Shown here piece by piece: positions 1 through 8,214 of a stretch of 35,120 bases of DNA. Under the pieces are notes generated by a model that saw nothing but the letters and a program-made list of their open reading frames with translations, searched no databases and was not told the DNA's origin. Position 1 is the first letter of the stretch, and every line of letters begins with the position of its first letter. The translations under genes and the position numbers were made by a program. Source of the DNA: Rhodospirillaceae bacterium (lineage in GTDB: Bacteria; Pseudomonadota; Alphaproteobacteria; UBA7887); NCBI GenBank assembly GCA_002728255.1, contig PBWV01000019.1, positions 176,414-211,533 of the forward strand. Direction: 5' to 3'.

Positions 1-410
1 GCGGGAGTAATAATTGCGAATGTCATTTGAAACATAAAGAATACAGTTTCCGGTATATCTCCTGACATTGACATTAGGCCGACGCCGGCTAAAAAGGCTT
101 TGCCAAGTCCCCCTACATAATCGTTTCCGTTACTGAAGGCTAAACTGTATGTGCAAACAAACCACAACACAGAGGCAAGGCAGCAGATAGCAAAACAATG
201 CATCAAAACAGATACGACGTTTTGAGCACGCACCAGCCCTGCATAAAAGAGCGCCAGTCCAGGCATTGTCATAAATAGGACCAAGGCCGTACAGGTCAGA
301 ATCCATGCGGTGTTTGCGCCCGATAAGGCATCTTGTGCAAGGGCCGGTCCTGCAATGAGAGACAGTCCCATTGTTAACGTGGGACCATATACGTAATTCA
401 TTAGTCTCAT
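1..410 (-). CDS. amt: Ammonium transporter, N-terminal part (cut by window edge)
   Basis: Reverse-strand reading from an ATG at 410 gives an open frame of 136 codons running off the left edge. It begins MRLMNYVYGPTLTMGL and has a hydrophobic stretch ending GPALAQ, which looks like a cleavable signal peptide. Next comes a first membrane segment with MPGLALFYAGLVRAQN, a hallmark of the Amt/MEP/Rh family, then two further hydrophobic segments. Family members are inner-membrane channels that take up ammonium. A GAGGG stretch about 11 bases before the ATG may be the ribosome site; a second ATG at 401 is possible. No glnK is seen upstream, where the next gene on this strand is an amidase. The remaining two thirds of the protein lie outside the window. 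Confidence 0.93.
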   Translation of the reverse strand, partial: MRLMNYVYGPTLTMGLSLIAGPALAQDALSGANTAWILTCTALVLFMTMPGLALFYAGLVRAQNVVSVLMHCFAICCLASVLWFVCTYSLAFSNGNDYVGGLGKAFLAGVGLMSMSGDIPETVFFMFQMTFAIITP

Positions 411-494
411 GGTTTTTTTACCCTCTATCTTTGTACCACTCAATAATTTGTGCTGATTGCACCAGAACGGCTTGAAACCCAAAGCCAACTTTCC

Positions 495-521
495 GAGCAT
501 AAGACTATGGCATTTATGCTC
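495..521. promoter_or_regulatory. Perfect 8-bp inverted repeat upstream of amt
   Basis: GAGCATAA at 495-502 is matched by its exact reverse complement TTATGCTC at 514-521, with an 11-base spacer. It sits 85-111 bases upstream of the amt start and about 50-70 bases after the amidase stop. No T-run follows on the minus strand, so it does not look like an intrinsic terminator. It could be an operator or an RNA hairpin. It does not match the NtrC-site pattern as I know it. Confidence 0.4.
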
Positions 522-568
522 AAATTTCTACCATTAATCTCTGGGCCGTTTGTACAACCGCACAAATA

Positions 569-1957
569 TTAGTCAAGAGCCTTTGTGTTGGTTGATTCCT
601 GGGCAGAGCCCAAGGCATTTTCGACCGTTGCGGCTATTCGCAGTAGCCTGTTGTCATGTCCGGCTGGTGCCATCACCATAAGGCCACATGGGATTTCTGC
701 CGGTATTGGAAGGGTTACGGCGCAGCACGGGAGTATGTTGCCGAGTGTTGTGTTGCGGAGCGCTAACATGTTTGCGATACGATAGGCTTCTGGATCTCGA
801 TCGACGCTCTCAAGCGTTGGTGGAAGTATTGGTACCGTTGGCATTACCATCGCATCGAAACCTGCAAGCTTCGCATAGAGAGCTGGTGCCTGTTTCCGGA
901 CCTCGGCCCGAACTATTTCCACATCAGGCGCTGACATCTCTCGACCTTGGTGAAAACGTGCTAAGACATTTGGATCTATGGCCGCGCCTTTGGTGTCTAC
1001 CAAATGGCGCCAAGTTGTGTAGGCCTCTGCCGTAGCAATACCACCTTTTTTTATTATTGCGTCGGTAATTTCATCGAACGCCTGCACGGTGTCGTGCACC
1101 ACCGCGGCTCCTAAGTTGTCGAGGGCGTCGAGGGCTTTGCGAGTGTTTGACTCGACTGTCGGATCAGCCTGATCCCAAACTACATTAGTTGGGCATAGAA
1201 GGCGGAGCCGATTAACCGGGTTACGGCCTTCTAAGTCCACGGGAATACGGGCCCCCAAGATTCCAAATATTTCGGCGGCATCAGCTACACTCTTAGTTAG
1301 CGGTCCAACGGTGTCTAGGGTTGGAGATAGTGGCAGGACCCCATCGAGTGGGAGTGCACCATATGAAGTTTTGAGACCCACGAGACAATTCCATGCTGCT
1401 GGCACTCGCACTGATCCACCAGTGTCGGATCCTATTGCCGCAGCGGCCAGCCCGCTGGCAACTGAGACCGCTGCTCCACAAGAGGAACCTCCGGGAGCGC
1501 GAGGTGCATCCTTCATAACAGCATTCGGCGGGGTGCCGGTATGAGGATTGCTGCCAATTCCACCCAGCGCGAATTGGACGGTATTGGTTTTACCTAGGCA
1601 GACTAGGCCAGCCATTGTAGCTCGCTTAAGCACTAGGGCATCTGTCGTGGGTGTTCGCCCTACCAGCAAAGGAGAGCCCCCTTCGGTGGGAATATTGGCA
1701 GTATCGTATAGGTCTTTCCAAGATATTGGTACACCATCGAGTCGGCTCCGGGTCATTCCTGCCTTAGCCCGTTGTCTTGCAGCCTCAGCTTCTTGAAAAG
1801 CCCGGGCTCTCGTGTGGCGTACATAAATTGAGCCGGTTCTATCATGATGTTTCATGCGCTCAAGAAAATATTCGGTCAATTCCACAGGGTTGATGAAGTT
1901 TTCTGCTATTTTTTGTCCTAGCTCAAGTGCTGTCATCGTGTCCCAGTTATGTTGCAT
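569..1957 (-). CDS. Amidase signature family hydrolase
   Basis: The 462-residue protein carries the amidase signature Ser-cisSer-Lys triad: Lys81 in ISWKDLYD, cis-Ser158 in GGSSCGAA and nucleophile Ser182 in DTGGSVRVPA. Length and layout fit single-domain amidases such as those hydrolysing small amides, ureas or allophanate; the substrate cannot be told. The usual GGSSGG glycine is replaced by Cys (GGSSCG). The start at 1957 is preferred because AAGGA lies 10 bases before it, whereas the ATG at 1966 would have only 1 base of spacing. It is not likely to be GatA, since no gatB or gatC is adjacent. It is divergent from the UbiH-like gene across about 95 bases. Confidence 0.88.
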   Translation of the reverse strand: MQHNWDTMTALELGQKIAENFINPVELTEYFLERMKHHDRTGSIYVRHTRARAFQEAEAARQRAKAGMTRSRLDGVPISWKDLYDTANIPTEGGSPLLVGRTPTTDALVLKRATMAGLVCLGKTNTVQFALGGIGSNPHTGTPPNAVMKDAPRAPGGSSCGAAVSVASGLAAAAIGSDTGGSVRVPAAWNCLVGLKTSYGALPLDGVLPLSPTLDTVGPLTKSVADAAEIFGILGARIPVDLEGRNPVNRLRLLCPTNVVWDQADPTVESNTRKALDALDNLGAAVVHDTVQAFDEITDAIIKKGGIATAEAYTTWRHLVDTKGAAIDPNVLARFHQGREMSAPDVEIVRAEVRKQAPALYAKLAGFDAMVMPTVPILPPTLESVDRDPEAYRIANMLALRNTTLGNILPCCAVTLPIPAEIPCGLMVMAPAGHDNRLLRIAATVENALGSAQESTNTKALD

Positions 1958-1967
1958 TGTCAGCATT

Positions 1968-1972
1968 TCCTT
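1968..1972 (-). promoter_or_regulatory. Ribosome binding site that decides the amidase start
   Basis: AAGGA on the minus strand lies 10 bases before the ATG at 1957 and only one base before the in-frame ATG at 1966. This makes the downstream ATG the more likely start. Confidence 0.5.
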
Positions 1973-2053
1973 CAGGTGCGTGGAGCAAATGTAAAACGGC
2001 TAGTGCGAGGACCTTGGAATAGTTTAATATTTCCCATACTCTCCTGTTGAGAA

Positions 2054-3322
2054 GTGAGTGGTGTATTATACGGATCGGTAGAGTGGTGTAACGAATTGAG
2101 CCCGATTGATGATAGTCTAATCGCAGACATTTTGGTAGTTGGCGGTGGGTTAGTTGGGCTTACCTTAGCCATTTCCGCTGCCCAGTCGGGTTTCCGTGTG
2201 GTGGTGATTGATCGAGACACACCAGAAAATTCGACAGGTGCAGAATTCGATGGTCGCGTTTCGTCGGTCGCAGCAGGATCGGCCAACTTGTTTAAGGCGC
2301 TAGGGTTGTGGGGGATGGTCTCATCCGAAGCCCAGCCCATTTACCAAATCCGGGTTTCTGACGGGGAGGCGCCGAGGTTTCTGCACTATGATAGTGATGA
2401 CCTTGGCGGAGAGCCAATGGGCTATATTGTGGAGAACCGAATTCTGCGCTGTGCCCTCTATCTAGCGGCCAAGCGTGAAGAGAGAATAACGCTGAAAAAC
2501 GGAACCTTCCTAGAAAAACTAGAGACGGATGCTTTTCGAGTTTCAGCACTTTTCTCTGATGGGACTTTCGTGCGGGCCCCGTTGGTCATCGCAGCTGATG
2601 GTCGGGTGTCTTCCGTAAGGGCTTGTGTTGGCATTGGCACGACGTACAAAGATTATGGGCAGATGGGAATAGTTTGCACGGTGACGCATGAACTTGACCA
2701 TGAAGGAATCGCCCACGAGCGTTTTCTGCGTGGAGGCCCCTTCGCAATATTGCCTATGAGAGGAAAGAGGTCGTCTCTGGTCTGGACCGAAAGAACAGAA
2801 CTCGCACGGGAATTGCTTAAAGTGAAGGCGGAGATTTTCCTAGATGAGTTGAGGTGGCGTTTGGGCGATTTTCTCGGAGATTTAGGCCTGGCTGGAAGGG
2901 TCTGGTCTTATCCTCTTAGCCTTACCATGGCCAAAGACCTAGTGGCCCAACGAACCGCCTTGGTTGGTGATGCTGCTCACGCAATCCACCCCATTGCCGG
3001 TCAGGGTTTGAATTTAGGGCTACGGGATGCGGCGGTGTTAGTGGAGGTGATAGCTGATGCTCGACGCCTTGGTCTCGATATCGGAGACCAGGGGACCCTG
3101 AGCCGGTATAGCCGTTGGAGGAGGTTCGATGCATTGACTATGGCTGCGGTTACGGATGGCTTGAATAGGCTATTTGCTCACGACAGTGAGGTCTTTCGGG
3201 TTATGCGAAATGTTGGGCTAACTGCGGTGAATAGCAATAGGCCACTAAAGGCCCTTTTTCGAAAACACGCGATGGGCCTTTTGGGTAAGCTTCCAAAACT
3301 TTTAGAGGGGGAGCCTTCGTGA
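2054..3322 (+). CDS. UbiH/UbiF/VisC-family FAD-dependent hydroxylase
   Basis: The protein has up to 422 residues. An N-terminal Rossmann FAD motif (ILVVGGGLVGLTLA, about residues 26-39) is followed by the family's second FAD signature GDAAHAIHPIAGQGLNLGLRDA in the last third. This is the arrangement of aromatic-ring hydroxylases of ubiquinone biosynthesis, which add hydroxyl groups to the quinone ring at the inner membrane. Which position it hydroxylates (UbiF, UbiH, UbiI or UbiL type) cannot be told. The start is uncertain: GTG at 2054 has no clear ribosome site, and a TTG at 2096, closer to the FAD motif, is an alternative. It ends five bases from the convergent DUF971 gene. Confidence 0.88.
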   Translation: MSGVLYGSVEWCNELSPIDDSLIADILVVGGGLVGLTLAISAAQSGFRVVVIDRDTPENSTGAEFDGRVSSVAAGSANLFKALGLWGMVSSEAQPIYQIRVSDGEAPRFLHYDSDDLGGEPMGYIVENRILRCALYLAAKREERITLKNGTFLEKLETDAFRVSALFSDGTFVRAPLVIAADGRVSSVRACVGIGTTYKDYGQMGIVCTVTHELDHEGIAHERFLRGGPFAILPMRGKRSSLVWTERTELARELLKVKAEIFLDELRWRLGDFLGDLGLAGRVWSYPLSLTMAKDLVAQRTALVGDAAHAIHPIAGQGLNLGLRDAAVLVEVIADARRLGLDIGDQGTLSRYSRWRRFDALTMAAVTDGLNRLFAHDSEVFRVMRNVGLTAVNSNRPLKALFRKHAMGLLGKLPKLLEGEPS

Positions 3323-3327
3323 GGGTC

Positions 3328-3693
3328 CTATGGGTCCCTGCTAAGACCCGTATCCGTTAGACATTTTAAATACTTAGCCCAGATATCTCCGGCGTTTTCT
3401 CCAAGAAATTTGAGGTACTCCCACGAATATATTCCAGAATCGTGAAAATCGTCGAAGCGTATACGGATTGCATAGTTGCCCACGTTTTCGACTCCCAGAA
3501 AACCGACGTGGCGTCTTTGGGAAACGAGTTTTTTTTCTTTCGCACTGTGACCCTGAACTTCTGCGGAAGGGCTCTCGACCCTTAAGAGCTCCGCCGGAAG
3601 CGTATAAGATTTTCCATCATTAAAATCTATTTCTAATATTTTTTCCTTTGTTTTAACCCGAATTCCAGTCGGTATAGGTGGAGATAAGTTCAC
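3328..3693 (-). CDS. DUF971 family protein (gamma-butyrobetaine hydroxylase-like N-terminal domain)
   Basis: This 121-residue protein has the compact pattern of the DUF971 / GBBH-like N-terminal domain: [18 protein letters not shown] near the start, then [20 protein letters not shown] and [10 protein letters not shown]. In eukaryotic gamma-butyrobetaine hydroxylase this domain binds zinc. The free-standing bacterial form is common, and some versions occur with iron-sulfur factors, but its function is not established. Its GTG start overlaps the TGA stop of the Trm112-like gene (GTGA, 3690-3693), so the two are translationally coupled. It is the last gene of the thioredoxin - LON - Trm112 - DUF971 run and ends five bases from the convergent hydroxylase gene. 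Confidence 0.85.
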   Translation of the reverse strand: MNLSPPIPTGIRVKTKEKILEIDFNDGKSYTLPAELLRVESPSAEVQGHSAKEKKLVSQRRHVGFLGVENVGNYAIRIRFDDFHDSGIYSWEYLKFLGENAGDIWAKYLKCLTDTGLSRDP

Positions 3694-3917
3694 TCTCTCG
3701 TTCCTGGTTCAAGTGGGCGAGCTTCTTCGGCAAGCATGATAGGTATGCCCTCACGGATCGGAAATGCCAGCCCAGCTTTCTTACTTATGAGTTCCTGAGC
3801 TTGTTCGTCGTATTGCAATGGGCCATGGGTTACCGGACACACAAGCACTTCGAGTAGTTTGGAATTCAATTTCGGACCTGTTTGCTGAGTTCTAGGTGGT
3901 TTGGGATTCTGTTCCAT
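3690..3917 (-). CDS. Trm112-like / YcaR family small protein
   Basis: The 75-residue protein carries the Trm112 core: [16 protein letters not shown], then a strand-turn region and [19 protein letters not shown]. Only the first Cys of the zinc-knuckle pair is kept, as in many bacterial YcaR-type members. Family members are small stabilising partners of methyltransferases in eukaryotes; bacterial members are mostly uncharacterised. A GGGAG stretch 11 bases upstream may be the ribosome site. It lies 62 bases after the LON-domain gene and overlaps the DUF971 gene by four bases. Confidence 0.88.
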   Translation of the reverse strand: MEQNPKPPRTQQTGPKLNSKLLEVLVCPVTHGPLQYDEQAQELISKKAGLAFPIREGIPIMLAEEARPLEPGTRE

Positions 3918-3979
3918 CAGAAGTGTTTCTCCCTGTTAAAAATTGTGTGCCCATCTTGTTTGCGTGGCGCTCTAACGAT

Positions 3980-4627
3980 TTAATGCTGAGCGGTCGAAGA
4001 CGTTGCATTACTGTCGGTAGCCATAGTTAATAAAGACGTTATGAGACTGGTCAACTCTCCTAGGTTCTGGGTTTCAAGCAAAGCTTGTTTTTCTTCCACT
4101 GTAAAAGGGCATTGCATGGCTAGGGAGGTTAATAGTGAGGAGCTGGGTGTCTTTGTTATTTCTTCCCATTTTGCCGGAATATTTTTTGATTCTAAATATT
4201 GCCGCAACACTCTTTCCAAATTGTTGCGATCAATTTCGCCTTCGGAGGCAGGTTGAAGGTCAGCCCGAAATGGTTCCCAGTCAATTTGAAATGTGCGATA
4301 ATCGTTCTGCGGCGGCAGTTCTTCTGTAGTCTTAAATCTTATTAATCCGCTTAGTGTTATTAGCAAACGATTGTCTTCAGTTTCGGAAAACGACACGACT
4401 TTCCCAGCGCAACCGACCTCGTATAGATGGTCGCCTTTTTCGGTGCCTTTACGTTTTGGCTGTATCATGCCAATGAGCCAATTTGTTTTGAGGGCATCTC
4501 GCACCATGCTGAGGTATCGAGCCTCAAAAATGTTAAGGGGTAACTTACCGGAGGGTAAAAGAATTGCACCCGGTAAGGGAAAAACGGGAAGTGTTTCGGG
4601 CAGATGCTCAATTTGATATGGTTGCAT
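3980..4627 (-). CDS. LON substrate-binding (N-terminal) domain protein
   Basis: At 215 residues the protein corresponds only to the N-terminal domain of Lon protease. It opens LPVFPLPGAILLPSGKLPLNIFEARYLSMV, broken here as LPVFPLPGAILLPSG and LPLNIFEARY, and later has LPPQNDYRTFQIDWEPF. There is no AAA+ module and no Ser-Lys protease domain, so it is a stand-alone substrate-recognition domain and probably not a peptidase itself. Such proteins are widespread in alphaproteobacteria next to a thioredoxin/TPR gene, as here, where only four bases separate the two. A role in protein quality control is inferred from this neighbourhood. Confidence 0.9.
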   Translation of the reverse strand: MQPYQIEHLPETLPVFPLPGAILLPSGKLPLNIFEARYLSMVRDALKTNWLIGMIQPKRKGTEKGDHLYEVGCAGKVVSFSETEDNRLLITLSGLIRFKTTEELPPQNDYRTFQIDWEPFRADLQPASEGEIDRNNLERVLRQYLESKNIPAKWEEITKTPSSSLLTSLAMQCPFTVEEKQALLETQNLGELTSLITSLLTMATDSNATSSTAQH

Positions 4628-4631
4628 CTCT

Positions 4632-5546
4632 TTAAGAGAACAGAAGGGATGAAAGTTGACTGCGGGCCTCCATGGTTAACGGGTCGGTGGGGCCCATTGC
4701 CTCAAAATATTTTAGTAGCTGTTTACGGGCGGCGTCTTCATTCCAACTCTGATTTTGGCGAATAATCTCAAGCAACTCATCCACGGATTTGGCTCGTTCG
4801 CCTATAGCCCACAAAGCGCAAGCTAGATCATATCTTGCCTGGTGATCGGAAGGTGAAGCCTCAAGTTTCATCTTTAAGGGCTCCAGGTCCGCATCGGTGT
4901 TGGTTAATTCGGAGGCTTCCTCGGCCAACTCCAGAGCGGCAATCGCCCCAGAAATTTCTGCTTGCTGGTGAAGCGCTGGATCTAGCGAGTTTAGCAAGTC
5001 GCGTCCCTCAGATAACTGTCCCATGCTAACATGGCAGCGAAGAGCGCCGGCAATGGCAGCAGTATTGGCTGGGTCATGTGCAATGACTTGTTCGAAGATA
5101 GTTTGCGCTTGGGCGTGGTTATTTTGAGAAACAAGGGACTCGGCCTCCTCCAGAGCAAGGTCTATAGGTGACGGCCCCGAATCTCCAGCCAATCGGTCAA
5201 TGAAGGCTTTAATTTGACTTTCGGGTTGGGCTCCCACGAAACCATCCACCGGCCTGCCATCCTTAAAGGCAAAGACCGCTGGTATCGACTGCACTTGCAA
5301 CTGCGCTGCTATTTCTTGGTTTTCATCCACGTTGATTTTAACCAGTTTTACCTGGCCGTTTTTTCCTGTCACCGCCTTTTCTATTTGAGGACCAAGTTGT
5401 TTGCAGGGTTCGCACCAAGGTGCCCAGAAGTCCACCACCACAGGTGTTTCGCGGGATGCCTCGATCACATCAGAAATAAAATTCGCTGCGTCGCTGTCCT
5501 TTACAACGTCGTCAGGTACAGCCTGACCACCTATAATGGGTTCCAT
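4632..5546 (-). CDS. Thioredoxin-TPR protein, CnoX/YbbN type
   Basis: The 304-residue protein has an N-terminal thioredoxin fold with active site WCEPC (Cys45 and Cys48, inside VVDFWAPWCEPCKQLGP) and the cis-Pro region VQSIPAVFAF. The rest is alpha-helical, with TPR-like repeats (ALEEAESLVSQNNHAQAQ and similar). This is the layout of CnoX/YbbN chaperone-redoxin proteins, which hold unfolded clients under oxidative stress. The full CxxC suggests redox activity, unlike the E. coli protein. GGAG lies about nine bases before the ATG at 5546. It is first in the run that continues through the LON-domain, Trm112-like and DUF971 genes, and a good sigma70-like promoter lies upstream. Confidence 0.92.
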   Translation of the reverse strand: MEPIIGGQAVPDDVVKDSDAANFISDVIEASRETPVVVDFWAPWCEPCKQLGPQIEKAVTGKNGQVKLVKINVDENQEIAAQLQVQSIPAVFAFKDGRPVDGFVGAQPESQIKAFIDRLAGDSGPSPIDLALEEAESLVSQNNHAQAQTIFEQVIAHDPANTAAIAGALRCHVSMGQLSEGRDLLNSLDPALHQQAEISGAIAALELAEEASELTNTDADLEPLKMKLEASPSDHQARYDLACALWAIGERAKSVDELLEIIRQNQSWNEDAARKQLLKYFEAMGPTDPLTMEARSQLSSLLFS

Positions 5547-5636
5547 TTCAATGTGCTCCGTGGTTCCTGACCATTATTTGATTCATAACCTGGCTCTTAA
5601 AGGCCCGTAAATAAATAGTTTGCTTCCGTAGTCCCA

Positions 5637-5664
5637 ATTATATTTAGGCGCGATTTATCCTCAA
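5637..5664 (-). promoter_or_regulatory. Sigma70-like promoter for the thioredoxin operon
   Basis: On the minus strand TTGAGG (5664-5659) and a perfect TATAAT (5642-5637) are separated by 16 bases. This predicts transcription starting near 5630, about 85 bases before the thioredoxin-TPR start codon. Confidence 0.45.
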
Positions 5665-5836
5665 TTTGCGAAATAATACACCGATTTTGGGGTTATTCCA
5701 TTGTTATTACTAGGCCTAATGCTTATGCCATGGGTAAAATGAAGAAAAGTCTCCGTGGACTTCGGCGTGCGGGTCTGATATGAGCGTGCCTGTGGTCTTC
5801 TCACCTGGTCGTGTTGGAAAGGTGTGGAGTTTTTAT

Positions 5837-5911
5837 GCGGGCGTAGCTCAGGGGTAGAGCGCAACCTTGCCAAGGTTGAAGTCGTGAGTTCGAATCTCAT
5901 CGCCCGCTCCA
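5837..5911 (+). tRNA. tRNA-Gly (anticodon GCC)
   Basis: A 75-base cloverleaf can be folded by eye. The acceptor stem GCGGGCG pairs with CGCCCGC. The D-arm is TAGCTCAGGGGTAGAGC. The anticodon stem CAACC/GGTTG encloses loop TTGCCAA with anticodon GCC. The T-arm contains GAGTTCGAATCTC. Discriminator T is followed by an encoded CCA. Its 3' end is seven bases from the pyrE stop on the opposite strand. Confidence 0.97.
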
Positions 5912-5918
5912 CTATTAC

Positions 5919-6482
5919 TTAGGCGGCGGATACGTCAAAGTCTGAAGCGCTGAATAATGCATGGAATGGGAGGTTTCGGCTGGCAAAGGCTTCTGTAGCA
6001 CCCTCCTGTCTGTCAACCAGAGTAATGATAACGGAGACCTTACAACCTGCTGCCTCAAGCGCGTCCACGGCTTGCAAGGCTGAAGCGCCAGTGGTGGTAA
6101 CATCTTCAATAATAGCAACCTTTGTTCCCGCCGGTTGGTTGGGCTCAATCAAAGATTTGGTGCCGTGACCTTTTGTTTGTTTTCTGACAAAAAACCCGGC
6201 AACAGGCAGGTCTGTCTGAAAGCTTCGGCATGTTACGGCGGCTGCAATAGGGACTGCACCCATTTCAAGGCCTCCTATGCTATCTACTCTGTATGGTTCC
6301 AGTAGCTCTAAGATAAGGTCGGATAAGAGCAGGGAGCCCTCCGGGTGAAAGGTTGTATTTTTCATATTAAAGTAATATTGGCTCGTCTCGCCGGAGGCCA
6401 GGGTGAAATTAGCGCCACATAATAGAGACTTTTCTCTTACTAGGTTTTTGAGTTTTTCCTTAATGTTCGTGCAGCTTGTCAT
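5919..6482 (-). CDS. pyrE: Orotate phosphoribosyltransferase
   Basis: This enzyme converts orotate and PRPP to orotidine 5'-phosphate in pyrimidine synthesis. The 187-residue protein shows the PRPP-binding motif VAIIEDVTTTGASAL (about residues 117-131) and the flexible-loop region FFVRKQTKGHGTKSLIE upstream of it. A conserved early segment reads FTLASGETSQYYFNMK. Length fits the short bacterial PyrE class. GGAGAG lies six bases before the ATG. It follows purH by 59 bases on the same strand, so purine and pyrimidine genes may be co-transcribed, and it converges with tRNA-Gly. Confidence 0.96.
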   Translation of the reverse strand: MTSCTNIKEKLKNLVREKSLLCGANFTLASGETSQYYFNMKNTTFHPEGSLLLSDLILELLEPYRVDSIGGLEMGAVPIAAAVTCRSFQTDLPVAGFFVRKQTKGHGTKSLIEPNQPAGTKVAIIEDVTTTGASALQAVDALEAAGCKVSVIITLVDRQEGATEAFASRNLPFHALFSASDFDVSAA

Positions 6483-6541
6483 GTGTTTCTCTCCATTGCC
6501 TCGGCGCTCTGCGCCTTCCTGTTTATAAAAGAAGTGCAGTA

Positions 6542-8128
6542 TTAGTGTCGGAAATTACGCACGCCCGTAAATACCATTGCGAGATTGTGATCGTTTGCGG
6601 TTTGTATAACTTCCTCATCACGTATGGACCCGCCTGGTTGAATAATAGCCTTTGCACCCGCCTTAACCAGCGCCAAGATTCCATCCGCGAAGGGAAAAAA
6701 AGCATCAGATGCGGCCACAGAGTTGGCAGTAGGGATGAGGGTCGCATTTTCCTCTTCACTGTTTTCGGATGCTTTCCACGCAGCTATTCGGGCGGAGTCC
6801 ACCCTGCTCATTTGTCCTGCTCCTATGCCTATTGTCATTCCGTCTTTTGCATATACTATGGCGTTCGACTTAACGTGTTTACATACACGAAAAGCAAACA
6901 GAAGATCATCCAATTGCTTATCCGTGGGCCTTTTCTTCGTTACGACTTTAAGGTCGGATGCGGTAACCTGCGAGTTGTCACTTTCTTGGACCAGCAAACC
7001 ACCAGTTATTGATTTTATGTTTAAGATCTTTTCATGAGATGCGGGCATCGTTTCCGTCAAAAGAAGCCGGAGGTTCTTTTTTGTTGAAAATACAACTTTT
7101 GCTTCTTCAGTCGCGTTGGGAGCAATAATCACTTCCGAAAATTTCTTGACAACTTCGGAAGCTACGTTTTTATCTATCGGGCAATTGAAGGCGACAATCC
7201 CGCCAAATGCGCTGGTTGGATCGCATTTAAGCGCGTTTTTATAGGCCTCTACAGCGTTCGCCCCTAGTGCAACACCGCATGGGTTTGCGTGTTTGATAAT
7301 GGCTGCCGCGGGGCTATCAAATTCCCCAATTAACTCAAATGCGGCATCGGTATCATTAAGATTATTATAACTGAGTTCCTTGCCCTGAATTTGTTTGGCG
7401 TTTCCCACACCTGTACGACCATGGTCTAAAGGGAAAAAAGCGGCCTTTTGGTGCGGGTTTTCCCCATAACGCAAAGGTATGAGGGTGTTGGCTGAGAGCA
7501 AAAGCCTGGAGGGAATTGTATCTCCGAGGTCTTCGCTAAACCAGTTGGCAATCGCGACGTCGTAACTAGCGGTTCTTGCAAATGCAAGGCGGGCAAGTTT
7601 CTTGCGGAGCTTAAGCGATGTTGCACCCTGATTTTCTTTAATCTCTTTAGCCACCATTTCATAGTCATTTACGTTGGTAACTATGACAACCCTCTCATGG
7701 TTTTTCGCCGCTGACCGGATCATAGCGGGTCCGCCAATATCTATTTTTTCAATACAATCTGGCCGACTGTTCCCCTTTTTAACGGTTTCTTGGAATGGGT
7801 ATAAGTTAATTACAACCAGGTCTATTGGTTTTATTCCATGGCGGCTCATATCTTCAGCATCGTTTTGATTGTTATGACGCGCGAGAATACCCCCGTGTAT
7901 TTTGGGGTGAAGTGTTTTAACCCGCCCCCCCATCATCTCTGGCAGGTCCGTCAAACTAGCTACCTCCGTGACGGGAATGCCTGCATTTTGCAGAGTTAGT
8001 GCCGTGCCGCCGGTGGATAATATTTCTACGCCGTAATCGTTTAGGTCTTGGCCAAAAGAAACAAGGTTAGTTTTGTCAGATACGGAAATTAGGGCCCGCC
8101 GGAGTTTTAGGGTTTTTGGATTAGTCAT
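6542..8128 (-). CDS. purH: Bifunctional AICAR formyltransferase / IMP cyclohydrolase
   Basis: PurH catalyses the last two steps of purine synthesis, formylating AICAR with 10-formyl-tetrahydrofolate and closing the ring to IMP. The 528-residue length is typical. The N-terminal cyclohydrolase (MGS-like) domain shows LISVSDKTNLVSFGQDL, LSTGGTALTLQNAGIPVTEV and GGRVKTLHPKIHGGILARH. The C-terminal transformylase domain shows RYGENPHQKAAFF and IKHANPCGVALG, with a late GGSIRDEEVI. GAGGA lies seven bases before the ATG. It is followed by pyrE. Confidence 0.98.
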   Translation of the reverse strand: MTNPKTLKLRRALISVSDKTNLVSFGQDLNDYGVEILSTGGTALTLQNAGIPVTEVASLTDLPEMMGGRVKTLHPKIHGGILARHNNQNDAEDMSRHGIKPIDLVVINLYPFQETVKKGNSRPDCIEKIDIGGPAMIRSAAKNHERVVIVTNVNDYEMVAKEIKENQGATSLKLRKKLARLAFARTASYDVAIANWFSEDLGDTIPSRLLLSANTLIPLRYGENPHQKAAFFPLDHGRTGVGNAKQIQGKELSYNNLNDTDAAFELIGEFDSPAAAIIKHANPCGVALGANAVEAYKNALKCDPTSAFGGIVAFNCPIDKNVASEVVKKFSEVIIAPNATEEAKVVFSTKKNLRLLLTETMPASHEKILNIKSITGGLLVQESDNSQVTASDLKVVTKKRPTDKQLDDLLFAFRVCKHVKSNAIVYAKDGMTIGIGAGQMSRVDSARIAAWKASENSEEENATLIPTANSVAASDAFFPFADGILALVKAGAKAIIQPGGSIRDEEVIQTANDHNLAMVFTGVRNFRH

Positions 8129-8156
8129 GCAGGTATCCTCGTAATTGGAGTTGTCT

Positions 8157-8177
8157 AAAAAATGTGGTGGCCGACCA
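8157..8177 (-). terminator. Weak possible intrinsic terminator after the capD-like gene
   Basis: On the minus strand TGGT-CGGCC-ACCA (8177-8165) forms a 4-bp stem and is followed two bases later by six T residues (8162-8157). It lies between the stop of the capD-like gene and purH, where the glycan genes should end. The stem is short. Confidence 0.25.
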
Positions 8178-8214
8178 GCCTTTGACAGTTCTAGTGCCCT
8201 GATAAAAAACGATT

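Noticed and set aside
422-470. Possible NtrC or sigma54 site upstream of amt
   Set aside because: GTGC and GCAC arms exist but in the reverse order to the NtrC consensus, and no GG-N10-GC element was found.
3318-3345. Possible shared terminator between the UbiH-like and DUF971 genes
   Set aside because: The GGGTCC repeats here are direct, not inverted. The best stem is 4 bp with a long loop and no T-run.
5837-5911. tRNA-Gly as an integration site of a genomic island
   Set aside because: No integrase, no repeat of the tRNA 3' end was found in the window, and housekeeping genes lie on both sides.
5661-5912. Minus-strand frame of 83 codons opposite tRNA-Gly
   Set aside because: It begins on the antisense of the tRNA and has the well-known spurious MERAMRFELTTSTLARL-type translation produced by tRNA genes. 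No ribosome site or domain.
6476-7012. Open + strand frame of 178 codons opposite purH
   Set aside because: It lies antisense to conserved purH and has no recognisable domain.
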